A DNA stretch of 64,000 nucleotides from Methanosaeta sp. PtaB.Bin039. GTDB taxonomy: Archaea; Halobacteriota; Methanosarcinia; Methanotrichales; Methanotrichaceae. The first letter of the stretch is position 1. Every line of letters starts with the position of its first letter. Positions 8,860-18,098 of this stretch are shown in pieces. Location of the stretch: assembly GCA_002067795.1 (NCBI GenBank), contig MVQI01000060.1:1-64000 (forward strand). Direction: 5' to 3'. A model generated the notes under the pieces. The model was given only the letters and a program-made list of their open reading frames with translations. It made no database searches and was not told the origin of the DNA. A program made the translations under genes and the position numbers.

Positions 8860-8948
8860 ATGCAATCACAAGAAACAGTATTCTTCGACTGATTTCGTGC
8901 GCACATTGTGTATAAAGTCATTTGATCATATAGTTCATGCGACGTGTT

Positions 8949-9430
8949 TCAATCTCCTTTTTCCAGCGCAAGCAAAAGCAGATTCTCTATAGAGATCTTG
9001 GCTTCCTTTCGATCCATCCTCCAGTACATATTGATTGCGTCTCTATCATTGGGGATCTCCTTCAGCGTTTTTGCCAGGAATGGGTATTCGTGCAGCAGTT
9101 CCCTTAAATACCGAACATCGGTTTCTGTGCCTCCAGCATCGGGATCAAGGAGGGAAAGAAGATCGGCGCGATCCTTGCAAAGCTTAACCTTCTCCCGTTC
9201 CACGTCACTCGATGTTTCATTTTGGATTTTGGATTCGGAAAGACCGATCCCACGCTGCTTTAAGTTTGAAAACAATTCAGAAGTGTTCTTTCAGGAACGA
9301 TTACGGATATAGCCTGGGATTAGATCTCGTGCTTCTGTTCGGCCATCGAGCAACGAGAACATCGAAATATCTCTATCAGCTCTTCTCGAGATGCATCAAT
9401 AATAGTTCGTGGAATTCTATAAGCGTCCAT
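8949..9430 (-). pseudogene. Degraded gene after the AbiEi-like regulator, possibly a nucleotidyltransferase toxin remnant
   Basis: An ATG at 9430 overlaps the end of the regulator gene by 14 bases, the spacing expected of a two-gene operon, but its frame stops after 36 residues (9320). A second frame is open from 9290 to 8949 and encodes a helical C-terminus (VKLCKDRADLLSLLDPD, and a Leu-rich end). The two pieces are in different frames with stops between them. AbiEi genes are normally followed by an AbiEii nucleotidyltransferase; the fragment is compatible with such a C-terminus but lacks diagnostic motifs. It could instead be two unrelated short genes. Confidence 0.35.
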
Positions 9431-10433
9431 AGGTTTCAACCAGTTTTTGCGTGAGGTCGCGGCCTGCATATCCCATGCCGGCACAGTCAAGGAGGGCCTG
9501 GGAAGGTGAAACGAGCCAGACCCCATCTATGGAGAAGACCATGCGATCCTTGAACACATCGCGGTCTGGTGAGTATATTCGTACTGCAATCCCTCCATCG
9601 TTCTGCAGATCAAACATCCCAGCAAGTTCGGCATGGTCCTTCTTTTCAAGATATACGTACACAGTATCGTGCCTTGCGCTATAACCGGTGTAAATCTCTC
9701 CTGCTGAAAAACCTGTAAAGGCGCAGGGGATCTGCAGCTCGTCGCATACAGCTGAGATCTCCCTAGCCAAACCTATGGCGTCATAAGCAGCTATACGAAT
9801 CTCCTTTGTGAAGTTTCTCTCGAACGGACGCTCCCACGCAACGCCGTTAAGGAGTTTGTTGATATCGGTTATCTTGAGGTTGCCGCCATCGTCTGATGCT
9901 ATCCCTTTTGAGACAAGAGCCCGCACGGTTGCGTATGTCCAGCCATACGAGACCCCCGACTCAATTGAAAGACGCCTTATGGATGTGCCAGCCTTCATCT
10001 TGAGAAGGCATGAGATGACCTGCCAGGATTTGGGCGAGGTGAGTTTCACCGGAGCTGCTCCAGTCTTACCATGGGGCTCTTCCAGGCTCAATCTAGACGG
10101 CAGCTTGACGAACCGAATTCCGATATTCTTTGCGGCTTGTGCTGCTTCCGATGTTATCCGTATTCCTGCGATGACTAATTCGATATTGCTTGCGCCGGAG
10201 AGCTTGTCGCTTAGGAGGAGCTTTAGCAGTCCGAGATGCGAGAGCGCCTCAAGTTGCACGATGCGCCTGATATCGACTATATACGTCTTGATGCCGTCTT
10301 GTATTACCAGGTCAAACCGGATGGGATAATCTGCAAATGTGCTCTCAGGTCTTATCGCCGCGCCCTCGCTGATACCCAGTTCTATGCTGAGCAGCTTGAT
10401 CAGCTTGGAGTCGTTTCGTGAGATCGTGTTCAT
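9417..10433 (-). CDS. AbiEi-type antitoxin/transcriptional regulator
   Basis: The annotated start is ATG 10433, 338 residues; ATG 10448 is also in frame. A TATA box on the minus strand (10467-10460) would start transcription near 10438, so the mRNA would be almost leaderless for the 10433 start. The N-terminal part is nuclease-like or regulatory, the middle has a winged helix (about 125-200: IRRLSIESGVSYGWTYATVR), and the C-terminus WLVSPSQALLDCAGMGY matches proteins annotated as type IV AbiEi antitoxins. Repeated TATCAGT sites flank its promoter, so it probably represses itself. The downstream partner looks broken, leaving an orphan regulator. Confidence 0.6.
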   Translation of the reverse strand: MNTISRNDSKLIKLLSIELGISEGAAIRPESTFADYPIRFDLVIQDGIKTYIVDIRRIVQLEALSHLGLLKLLLSDKLSGASNIELVIAGIRITSEAAQAAKNIGIRFVKLPSRLSLEEPHGKTGAAPVKLTSPKSWQVISCLLKMKAGTSIRRLSIESGVSYGWTYATVRALVSKGIASDDGGNLKITDINKLLNGVAWERPFERNFTKEIRIAAYDAIGLAREISAVCDELQIPCAFTGFSAGEIYTGYSARHDTVYVYLEKKDHAELAGMFDLQNDGGIAVRIYSPDRDVFKDRMVFSIDGVWLVSPSQALLDCAGMGYAGRDLTQKLVETYGRL

Positions 10434-10450
10434 ATACCATATCATCATTT

Positions 10451-10525
10451 ACTGATAGCTATATAAAGTTATCAGTGATATACTATCCCGGTCTTTTATG
10501 ATAGGGGATAAAGGTATCAGTGATA
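10451..10525. promoter_or_regulatory. TATCAGT operator array around the regulator promoter
   Basis: TATCAGTGATA occurs at 10470-10480 and again exactly at 10515-10525; its inverse half ACTGATA lies at 10451-10457. The inverted halves sit on both sides of the TATA element TATATAAA (10460-10467). This geometry is typical of an autorepressor that blocks TBP/TFB and polymerase binding. Confidence 0.65.
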
Positions 10526-10608
10526 GATGATCGAATCGGCGACATGTCCAGGGGTATTCTCTTTTCCGTATCTGCCAAAAAGTTGGGGGGTCGTCCCCGA
10601 GTATTTGG

Positions 10609-11307
10609 TTACAGCTCTTTTGCCTTGGCAAAGGCCACCTCAGCCTCGGAGGTGCGTCCAAGTGTCTTCAATATCTCGGCTTCTGCATTCCATACGCCCG
10701 CATTTGTAGGGTCGATCTCGATAGACTTCTTATAGGCCAAAACAGCCTCGTCGTACTTGCCAAGATGCCCGGCAAGAAGCGTTCCTCTGGCCTCCCAGAT
10801 AAAGGCGTCCTTGGGGTTTTGGGCAGATGCCTCATCGAAAGTCTCCATCATCTCGTCATAATCGCCCCTCTCAGCGAGGAAGTTCGCCTTGTCGATCCAA
10901 AGGCTCACTTCAGCGGGATTCATTCGGATGGCCCAATCATATGCCGCCAGAGCTTCCTCGTCTCTTCCCAGAGCTGCCAGAGAGCGAGCCTTGCCTGATA
11001 TCGCCCCGGTCAACCGAGGATTATGCTCCAGTGCTTTGTTGAAAGATGCCAGGGCATTTTCATGCCGATCCAGAGAATATAGAGCATCTCCTCTTGCCTG
11101 CCAGGCCGCGGCGTTGGTTGGATCGATCTTTACGGCTTTATCGAAGGCCAAAAAGGCCTCTTCCAGCGACTTCTGGCCATCATTCAGCCAAAAGTCTGCT
11201 GTGTTCTCCTGGGCGAGCGCACCAGAACAGAGCAGGGCAATCCCGACCATGCATAGGGCAAGACTGCTCCTCGCCCGAAATCTGGAAGTGCGACTTCCAG
11301 ATAGCAT
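10609..11307 (-). CDS. Secreted TPR protein
   Basis: Starting at ATG 11307 (a TTG 30 bases upstream is less likely) the product is 232 residues: a basic N-terminus, a hydrophobic signal segment ending ALAQ near residue 33, then about five tetratricopeptide repeats (AFDKAVKIDPTNAAAWQARG, ALASFNKALEHNPRL, AYDWAIRMNPAEVSL and so on). TPR domains bind proteins; this one would act outside the membrane. It is transcribed alone, towards the regulator gene. No specific partner is evident. Confidence 0.75.
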   Translation of the reverse strand: MLSGSRTSRFRARSSLALCMVGIALLCSGALAQENTADFWLNDGQKSLEEAFLAFDKAVKIDPTNAAAWQARGDALYSLDRHENALASFNKALEHNPRLTGAISGKARSLAALGRDEEALAAYDWAIRMNPAEVSLWIDKANFLAERGDYDEMMETFDEASAQNPKDAFIWEARGTLLAGHLGKYDEAVLAYKKSIEIDPTNAGVWNAEAEILKTLGRTSEAEVAFAKAKEL

Positions 11308-11595
11308 GTCCCCCACTATCCAAAATATCTCTCTCAATTATGTTCACGTCCTTTTTCATTCTGTGCCTGTTTCGCGATGCCAATGGCATGCAAACATTAG
11401 ACAAACTTATTGATATAAGTAATTTTCTATATGATTATTTTATATTACAAAAAAGCTATATGACATATCAAAACATGGAATTTAAACAGTATCTCAGCCA
11501 CTTGCCCCAGCCTGCACACCACCCCAGCCCATATGTCAGACAACAAATTGAATTTATACAGAATTATGCCTTTAGGCAGACTATATAACGGTATC

Positions 11596-11632
11596 GTTTT
11601 TACATTTCACGTAAAAACTTAGATAATTATAT
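11596..11632 (+). promoter_or_regulatory. Second copy of the RiPP operator-TATA module
   Basis: GTTTTTACAT, spacer TTC, then ACGTAAAAAC (one mismatch to the perfect palindrome at 363-385), followed six bases later by the TATA-like AATTATAT (11625-11632). Spacing matches the first copy. No precursor gene follows; the sequence runs into the degenerate protease end. Confidence 0.6.
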
Positions 11633-11719
11633 GATAAGATACGACCTGCAAGTCCGGTTATCGGAAAGTCGAACCTCTGCGCGAAATGTCGTTGAAGTAC
11701 ATCAAAGGTAGGTGACACC

Positions 11720-11890
11720 TGGGAGTTCTCAAAAAGAGCTATACCTTCGGGATCTCGGCTATGAGCAGCGAAGTAGATGAGGGAGAGCCGAGCGTATCCG
11801 GTAGCGATAGTGGTAACGTCGTAACTGATGGTCATAGTCTCGAATGGCTGATGTGTCCATCGGCCCGGCCCTCAAAATCGTGATTCGACT
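11720..11890 (+). pseudogene. Remnant of the protease FnIII end, copy 2 of the duplicated segment
   Basis: Translates in one frame to KSYTFGISAMSSEVDEGEPS, clearly homologous to the end of the subtilase (KSYTFRVSAVSSEGDEGEPS), then loses the original stop through indels. The last 40 bases (11851-11890) are identical to 8820-8859. Joined to the promoter palindrome at 11596, it looks like a copy of the locus with its interior (about 8 kb) deleted. Confidence 0.65.
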
Positions 11891-12134
11891 TGAGAGGATG
11901 GATGTTAAAAGAACGCAGGGAAACGGATTCCTGAGACATAACTGCATCTCGTATCAGGCAGTTTCAGTCGTTTCACCATTATTCTCATTCAAATGAGCTC
12001 AACCTCCACATTCCTGGCGAAAACAATTTGTATTTAGTTGGGATATAATAACTAAAAGTGTTTGAGTAAGGCCTCAAGTCTGCAGGAAGATCTGCTGTTG
12101 AGCGTTGCGATTATCCGATAGAGTGTGACATTCG

Positions 12135-14003
12135 ATGATCCCGCTATATAAATTATCTCGTAATGATTTTATTCAAATCCCTGCGGACCAGATAGTCTCC
12201 CATGCCAGGGACGCCGCGCTACGCCTAAGTCCAAGCGAAATCATTGTACGCCGATGGCATCAAGGTGAAGCTTATCATTACCTGTATACGACCAAGGAAT
12301 TTCTTCTGGCACTTGAAGATAAACCTGCTGACGCAATCCTTGAAGATGAGGGAGTTTTAAATCTCCATGAGTCGGAGGCCACACCGGCAGTGGATGCTTA
12401 TCGAGATGCCGAAATATCCCCATTAAAATGCGTCATTATCGATAACGACAGCATAATAGGTTTCTATGATGCCCGGCTCCCCCCGGCCCGCCAGATCGCA
12501 CGATCGATGGGTGATGGGACCTCTAACAGCAGGGAAGGCCAAGACCTGATATCCCGATCGCTTTTGGCGAGCTTCCCAGAAAGGGTCTCGATAGGAAGCA
12601 TATCCTCACTCTTGATCAGGCTGGGCCGCCACCCGAAAAAGAAAGAAGCGCTGCAATTCGCTGTACCATTAGGCACCGAGCTGGATATCGTAGTGGAGGC
12701 ATTGCAGGGTTTTTTGCTTGAAGGTCCAAGTGAGGGCAAAATATCGGTCACAAGCGATGAAGAGACGCTTCCAATCCAATTCAAGCTCAGGGCAACTGAG
12801 ATTGGCCCGGGCCGAATTCGGGTCCTCGCCTTCAAATGCGGACAGCCACTTGGAGCCGTGATGCTGGCCCCCTCTATTCTGGCCGAAGGCCAGATATCCA
12901 ATCAAGCGGCACATAGCGAAAGCAGACCATTGGCTCCGATCCCTGCAGGTCATCCAGATTTGACATTATTTATCCAGGAAAGAAAATCGCCCGACGGTCT
13001 TGAGATTATGTTTCTTCTCAGCGCCCTTGATCCGGATCTTGGTCTCAACCTGAAATCATTTGGCCCGATAGAACTGAAGACAGATCCGCTTCAATACTTC
13101 GAGGAATTCTTTAAGGACATAGAAGGTATGAGCCTCAATGGGCCAGATGAAAGAGCGATAGCGACAAGAAAGCTGTCCCTCAGGGGCGTTGCCCTGTTCC
13201 AAAACTTGCTTCCAGAAGATCTACGCTTACAGATATGGAATCTGCAGGATCGCATTGGAACGGTGCAGATATTATCAGATGAGCCCTGGATCCCATGGGA
13301 ATTGCTCAAGCTTCAAGGCAGACAGGGAGAAAAGGTAGTTGAAGGCCGGTTCATGAGCGAAGCTTTCGCAATGACTCGCTGGTTCCCGGGAATCGGCAGG
13401 CAACCCAGGTTGAGCCTGAAGAACATCGCTCTGGTTGTACCTGGTGACTCCAAGCTGCCTAATGCACAAAAGGAGCGCAGCTATATCCTCTCGCTCGCAG
13501 ACGACCAAAGAAGAGTGGTTGAAGTTCCTTCCACGTACTTGGATGTAATAGAGACTCTCAGCCGAGGCGAGCATAATGTATGGCATTTCACCGGTCATGG
13601 ACGCTTTGATCCAAAAGATCCGAATCATTCAGCAATACGGCTGGAAAGAGGTCAGACGCTCTTGCCTATCGACATCAGCGGCGAAGTGAGCAACTGCAGG
13701 TTGGGCAGGCCTCTGGTCTTCCTCAATGCCTGCCAGACCGGCCGTGAAGCTCTCAGCCTGACCGGCATAGGCGGATGGGCGAAGAGCTTCATCGGGGCTG
13801 GCGCAGCTGGATTCATCGGCTCTCTCTGGTCAGTGGACGATGAAGTGGCATATAAGTTCGCCATGGCATTTTACGACAATCTGCTATCTGGAAAACCTAT
13901 AGGCGAGGCAGCAAAAGGCGCACGAGAATCTGTGAGGGAGTTGAACGATCCGACATGGCTTGCTTATACAATTTTTGCGGATCCGACGGCGATTGTAGCA
14001 TAA
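12135..14003 (+). CDS. CHAT-domain caspase-like protease
   Basis: A 622-residue protein. The C-terminal third is a CHAT domain with both catalytic residues, His488 (FTGHGRF) and Cys533 (LNACQTG), followed by GSLWSVDDEVA. The N-terminal 120 residues resemble a CBS-like or sensor module (HYLYTTKEFL), and residues about 130-260 form a beta-rich segment seen before CHAT in bacterial conflict systems. CHAT proteases act in regulated cell death and immunity, cleaving partner proteins after activation. Only 15 bases, containing AAGGAGG, separate it from the next gene, so the three genes form one operon. A TATA-like element lies at 12043-12050. Confidence 0.85.
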   Translation: MIPLYKLSRNDFIQIPADQIVSHARDAALRLSPSEIIVRRWHQGEAYHYLYTTKEFLLALEDKPADAILEDEGVLNLHESEATPAVDAYRDAEISPLKCVIIDNDSIIGFYDARLPPARQIARSMGDGTSNSREGQDLISRSLLASFPERVSIGSISSLLIRLGRHPKKKEALQFAVPLGTELDIVVEALQGFLLEGPSEGKISVTSDEETLPIQFKLRATEIGPGRIRVLAFKCGQPLGAVMLAPSILAEGQISNQAAHSESRPLAPIPAGHPDLTLFIQERKSPDGLEIMFLLSALDPDLGLNLKSFGPIELKTDPLQYFEEFFKDIEGMSLNGPDERAIATRKLSLRGVALFQNLLPEDLRLQIWNLQDRIGTVQILSDEPWIPWELLKLQGRQGEKVVEGRFMSEAFAMTRWFPGIGRQPRLSLKNIALVVPGDSKLPNAQKERSYILSLADDQRRVVEVPSTYLDVIETLSRGEHNVWHFTGHGRFDPKDPNHSAIRLERGQTLLPIDISGEVSNCRLGRPLVFLNACQTGREALSLTGIGGWAKSFIGAGAAGFIGSLWSVDDEVAYKFAMAFYDNLLSGKPIGEAAKGARESVRELNDPTWLAYTIFADPTAIVA

Positions 14004-14018
14004 GGAGGGACCTCAATT

Positions 14019-14768
14019 ATGTCATATCCCGAAAAGACTGTCGAGGCAGTAATGGCCTATGTGAATGCAACAACCTGGGAGCATAAGAAGAACATTGTAA
14101 GAGCCAATCGCGGGGAGTTGCTGACCGATACCGCGGACAGTGTATTGAACAAATTAATAGAGGATTATAGAGACGACGAGGAAGCTGCAAAAATTTTACA
14201 GATGTATCGTGATCTTCTCTCTGCTTGCCGCGAAGATGGAATCGACCTGGCATTTCACGGAGTCGTCCCACTGGACATCCCTATTAATGAAGTAATCGAT
14301 TACATTAACGCCAAAGAGTGGAGCGATGCCAAGCAAATGGTAATCGACAAACGAGATATCTTATTGACTGAAGAAGCCGACCAGGTCTTTTCGCTTCTGC
14401 TTCAAAGGCATCGAGACAATCCAGACCTGATCGATAAGATAAAGGAAAGTCGTGAGCTTCTGGCCCGCTGCCGGCGAGAGGGCATCGATGCGGCCTTTTC
14501 GGATCGCTGCATTGAGGTGCCGGAGAATGTGGCGAATGCTCTATGGGGATATATCAACGCTCCAACATGGAATGAGGCTGAGCAAATCATAAGGGCAAAT
14601 CAAGACATACTATTCACCGATGTGGCTCAAAACTTCTTTTCGATGCTGCTCAGGTTGGCGGAGACGAAAAATGATAGGGGAATGCTTTCTCTGATGCTTT
14701 CCCGTCGGGAAGCTCTCCTGCGCGCCAAAAAGAAGGGAATCGATGATGCCTTTAGGGATTATCGATGA
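14019..14768 (+). CDS. Three-repeat helical protein of the CHAT cassette
   Basis: 249 residues made of three copies of a unit of about 75 residues with the pattern YINA.TW..A..I...R.ILLT..A followed by a helix and RELLARCRREGIDAAF. The same unit forms the N-terminus of the next protein, so this gene looks like a free-standing adaptor or repeat array that pairs with the TPR-CHAT protein through like-like contacts (inference). No catalytic motif is visible. The stop overlaps the next start (ATGA, 14765-14768), giving translational coupling. Confidence 0.75.
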   Translation: MSYPEKTVEAVMAYVNATTWEHKKNIVRANRGELLTDTADSVLNKLIEDYRDDEEAAKILQMYRDLLSACREDGIDLAFHGVVPLDIPINEVIDYINAKEWSDAKQMVIDKRDILLTEEADQVFSLLLQRHRDNPDLIDKIKESRELLARCRREGIDAAFSDRCIEVPENVANALWGYINAPTWNEAEQIIRANQDILFTDVAQNFFSMLLRLAETKNDRGMLSLMLSRREALLRAKKKGIDDAFRDYR

Positions 14769-17700
14769 CAGAGAACTCGAAAACAGTCCATGATGCCGTA
14801 ACGTCGTTTATCAGGAGTGGTTCATGGGAGGACGCTGCGAGAATCGTTGAATCTCATGGATATGAATTGCTTACTGATGATGCTGATACGGTCATTGCCG
14901 ATGAGATAAGGATCGGGGAATACAAGCACGAATATGATGCAGTAAGCATGCTGCAACTTAAGAGGTGGTTCTTAATCCAGTGCCGCCGAGAAGGGCCAAA
15001 ATACGGACTTAAATCGATAACGGATTTGGGAAACCTGATGGAATTGGAGATATCTCTTGAAAAGCCAGATGAAATGTCATATAAGATAGAAATATGTCAC
15101 AAGATACTTGATCTGATTGATCGCGATATATTGACAAAGATCTGGGGCTGTATCCACGAGGTTCTGGGAGAAAGCTACGCAAAGAACAAGCATAATGACA
15201 TTGCTTCAAATCTTGAACATGCCATAGAGCATTATAATTTGGCCCTGGAAGCCATTACCTCGGAGATTTACCCAGACCTCTGGGCCACAACCCAGATGCA
15301 TTTGGGAATTGCCTATATACAAAGAATAGAAGGCCAGCGTGCAGATAATCTCGAAAATGCAATTGAGCATTTGAAGTTAGCACTGAGTATATTCAGCCGC
15401 GACGTTAATCCTGACGGTTGGTCTATGGTCCAATCCAATTTATCTACAGCCTATTTATACCGCATTTATGGCAATCGCAGCGATAATCTCGAGCGGGCAA
15501 TTAGACACAGTCAACTGGGACTGGAATTAACTGATGATGATGGGGATTCGTCGCTATGGTCTGATCTGCATTTGAATTTGGGCCTTGCATATTCATCAAG
15601 AATCAAGGGAGACAGAGCTGATAACCTGGAACAGGCCTTGGTGCATTATCATCTCACCAAGTATGATCCCCATAAAAGCCCAGAAAATTGGGCAAAATTG
15701 AAGAATAATTTGGCATTCGTCTTGATGGAAAGGGCAAGAGAAGGCCTGTCCGATAGCCTGGATCTCGCCATCGATCAGCTCAATTTGGCACTTCAGATGG
15801 AAAGCTTATCGTATTTCAAGGACATCTGGGCCAGTACTCATAATAATTTAGGAGGTGCACTCCTGCAAAAGGATAGCCTGGCTAACCCAGAAGAGGCCAT
15901 CAAGCATTTCGAGGCGGCTTCGACCGTATACACCCGCTCTAATAATGCCGAAAAATGGGCAATGGTTCAGAGCAATCTCGCTGCTGCATATATGAATTCC
16001 GCTGCCGCAGATCCTGAAACTAACGAAAAGGCAATTGAGCACTTTCAGAATGCACTCGATGTGTATACAAGAGAAGCTTTTCCATTGAGATGGGCCATGG
16101 TACATAATAACCTGGGTCGTCTCTATGCCCAGTGCAAAAATGATAATGCTAATGAAAATATGAATCGGTCTAAAGATCATTTTGAGCAAGCTCTAACAGT
16201 ATTCACCACCGATCAGCTGCCTTCCGAACGACTTAAAACCATTAATGAACTTGCTGCGCTCTATTTCAAGAATAGGATTTGGGATAAGGCACTAGAAGCG
16301 TATGATGAAGCCATCACAATCGGAGATGCTCTATTCGAGGCGGCTTATACAGAGAAAGGTCGGCAGATGGAGATACGAAAGACATCTGAGATCTACGCAA
16401 ATTCTGCCTACTGCTTATTGAAACTGGGAAATCGTGAAGAGGCCATCTTAAGATTGGAGAAGGGAAAAACTCGACAACTGGCAAATGCACTGGCGCTAAG
16501 CGACATTCATTTGGCCAATCTGTCTGAAGATCAAGAGATGCAAATACTCAGTTCTCGACGCAGAGTTCGTGAACTAGAAGCCGAAATGCGCGAATCGATC
16601 GACACGCCGAATCGCCGGCAAGACGCTGAACTTGGCAAAGCATTAAGAGAAGAGCTTGCTGATCTCAATTATCTCATTGAGCATTATCGAGGCAAAGATC
16701 CGAATTTCCTGCATGAAGGTCTCGAGCTGCCTGAGATCTTAGAGCTCATACCCGAAGGTGGTGCATTGGTGATGCCTTTTTCCACCCAACATGGCGGCGC
16801 AGCGTTTGTACTGCCATCGGGTATCGCATCCATTGCGCCAGATACTGTAATTATGATAGACAAATTTACCGATTCGTCATTGCAGGATATCCTTATAGGC
16901 AGCAATAAGCCAGGCTGGCTGAATTCCTATATCGCCTGGCAAAATAGGGGCGTACAGGAAGAGTTTGAAAGAGCCATGGATGAGCTGGCGGCTCATCTTT
17001 GGAGCGTCCTGATGAGTCCAATTTACGAGCGCCTTGAAGAGATTCATCTGAACAGAGGTGCCCCATTGATACTGGTGCCTTTAGGTGCGCTTGGCCTATT
17101 GCCATTGCATGCCGCTTGGTATCAGAAGGACGGAGAAAAGCGCACCATCCTCGACGACTATAGCGTCTCATATGCTCCAAGCGCGTATGTGCTGAAGATC
17201 AGCAGACAACGGATGCAGGATTCAAGGAGAAATGCACGCACTTTGTTGGATATAGTAAACCCTACTGCCGATCTGCCATTCGCGACCATAGAGGGAAAGG
17301 CCGTTGCCGATTTGTTTAAAGACGCGGATAAGCATTTGATTATTGAAAGCGAAGCAAATGCAGGGGCGGTTAAGGAACATGGACCCCATTACGCTTATCT
17401 TCACTTCTCTGGCCATGGGAGGTATAACTGGGACAAAGCCGAAAGATCGGCAATTATCTTGGCCGATGGAGTCGAACTGACCTTGGCCGAGATCATGTCA
17501 CCTGATTTCGACTTTAACATGACGCGGCTGGTGACCCTCTCCGCTTGCGAGACAGGATTCACCGAGTTCCTGGAGCTGCCTAATGAATATATCGGCTTGC
17601 CAGCGGGATTTCTGCAAGCTGGCGCCCCGGCTGTAGTGAGCAGCCTGTGGGCAGTCAACGACTTGTCCACTGCACTTCTAATGGAGCATTTCTACAATAA

Positions 17701-17947
17701 CCATCTTGATAATAATATGGACCTGGCTGCTGCTCTGAGGGATGCTCAGCTATGGTTGCGCGACCTGAAGGCGACGGATGTGGCAGAAATCTTATCTGGA
17801 TACTATGCAGAAGCAGACGAAACGAGTAAGGCTATTCTGCTACAGTATAGGAATTATTACTCCAGCCTGGCGAATCGAGATACTGCGAATCCAAAGCCCT
17901 TTGTCCACCCCTACTACTGGGCAGGATTTACATTAAATGGGACCTGA
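14765..17947 (+). CDS. TPR-CHAT protease
   Basis: 1060 residues. Residues 1-80 are a fourth copy of the helical repeat of the upstream protein (SGSWEDAARIVESHGYELLT). Residues about 110-600 hold many TPR-like repeats (LGIAYIQRIEGQRADNLENA-type units); a coiled segment follows, and the C-terminal CHAT domain has His884 (HFSGHGRY) and Cys928 (LSACETG) with SSLWAVND. TPR-CHAT proteins (as in the caspase-like Craspase of type III-E CRISPR) are proteases gated by TPR-mediated sensing. With a second CHAT enzyme in the same operon, a proteolytic cascade is plausible but inferred. Confidence 0.87.
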   Translation: MTENSKTVHDAVTSFIRSGSWEDAARIVESHGYELLTDDADTVIADEIRIGEYKHEYDAVSMLQLKRWFLIQCRREGPKYGLKSITDLGNLMELEISLEKPDEMSYKIEICHKILDLIDRDILTKIWGCIHEVLGESYAKNKHNDIASNLEHAIEHYNLALEAITSEIYPDLWATTQMHLGIAYIQRIEGQRADNLENAIEHLKLALSIFSRDVNPDGWSMVQSNLSTAYLYRIYGNRSDNLERAIRHSQLGLELTDDDGDSSLWSDLHLNLGLAYSSRIKGDRADNLEQALVHYHLTKYDPHKSPENWAKLKNNLAFVLMERAREGLSDSLDLAIDQLNLALQMESLSYFKDIWASTHNNLGGALLQKDSLANPEEAIKHFEAASTVYTRSNNAEKWAMVQSNLAAAYMNSAAADPETNEKAIEHFQNALDVYTREAFPLRWAMVHNNLGRLYAQCKNDNANENMNRSKDHFEQALTVFTTDQLPSERLKTINELAALYFKNRIWDKALEAYDEAITIGDALFEAAYTEKGRQMEIRKTSEIYANSAYCLLKLGNREEAILRLEKGKTRQLANALALSDIHLANLSEDQEMQILSSRRRVRELEAEMRESIDTPNRRQDAELGKALREELADLNYLIEHYRGKDPNFLHEGLELPEILELIPEGGALVMPFSTQHGGAAFVLPSGIASIAPDTVIMIDKFTDSSLQDILIGSNKPGWLNSYIAWQNRGVQEEFERAMDELAAHLWSVLMSPIYERLEEIHLNRGAPLILVPLGALGLLPLHAAWYQKDGEKRTILDDYSVSYAPSAYVLKISRQRMQDSRRNARTLLDIVNPTADLPFATIEGKAVADLFKDADKHLIIESEANAGAVKEHGPHYAYLHFSGHGRYNWDKAERSAIILADGVELTLAEIMSPDFDFNMTRLVTLSACETGFTEFLELPNEYIGLPAGFLQAGAPAVVSSLWAVNDLSTALLMEHFYNNHLDNNMDLAAALRDAQLWLRDLKATDVAEILSGYYAEADETSKAILLQYRNYYSSLANRDTANPKPFVHPYYWAGFTLNGT

Positions 17948-18098
17948 GCTGATGTATGTGAGCATTGGACGTACCCGGATTCATGAGTTCCTAAATCAGG
18001 ACCCCCTTTAAAGGCACATGCTCAACGTGAAATTATAGCCGCCATTATTGGACTGATTGGGGGCAGCTCTTCTGCTAATAGCTGCTGATCATGAGTCC

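Larger units (their letters stand above)
11308..12134. other. Intergenic region with remnants of a second RiPP-type locus
   Basis: About 830 bases without an intact gene. It contains AT-rich sequence (11400-11595) with a 37-codon open frame at 11475-11588 that I do not trust, the second promoter palindrome (11596-11618), a decayed FnIII end (11720-11890), and a TATA-like GATATAATA (12042-12050) suited to the CHAT operon at 12135. Confidence 0.6.

Noticed and set aside
11475-11588. A 37-codon open frame in AT-rich sequence upstream of the second palindrome
   Set aside because: Starts inside a longer non-coding frame, no ribosome site, no similarity to the precursor; probably chance.
8820-11890. 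40-bp direct repeat as attachment sites of a mobile element
   Set aside because: No integrase or transposase lies between them, and similarity extends into the adjacent gene end, which fits a locus duplication better.
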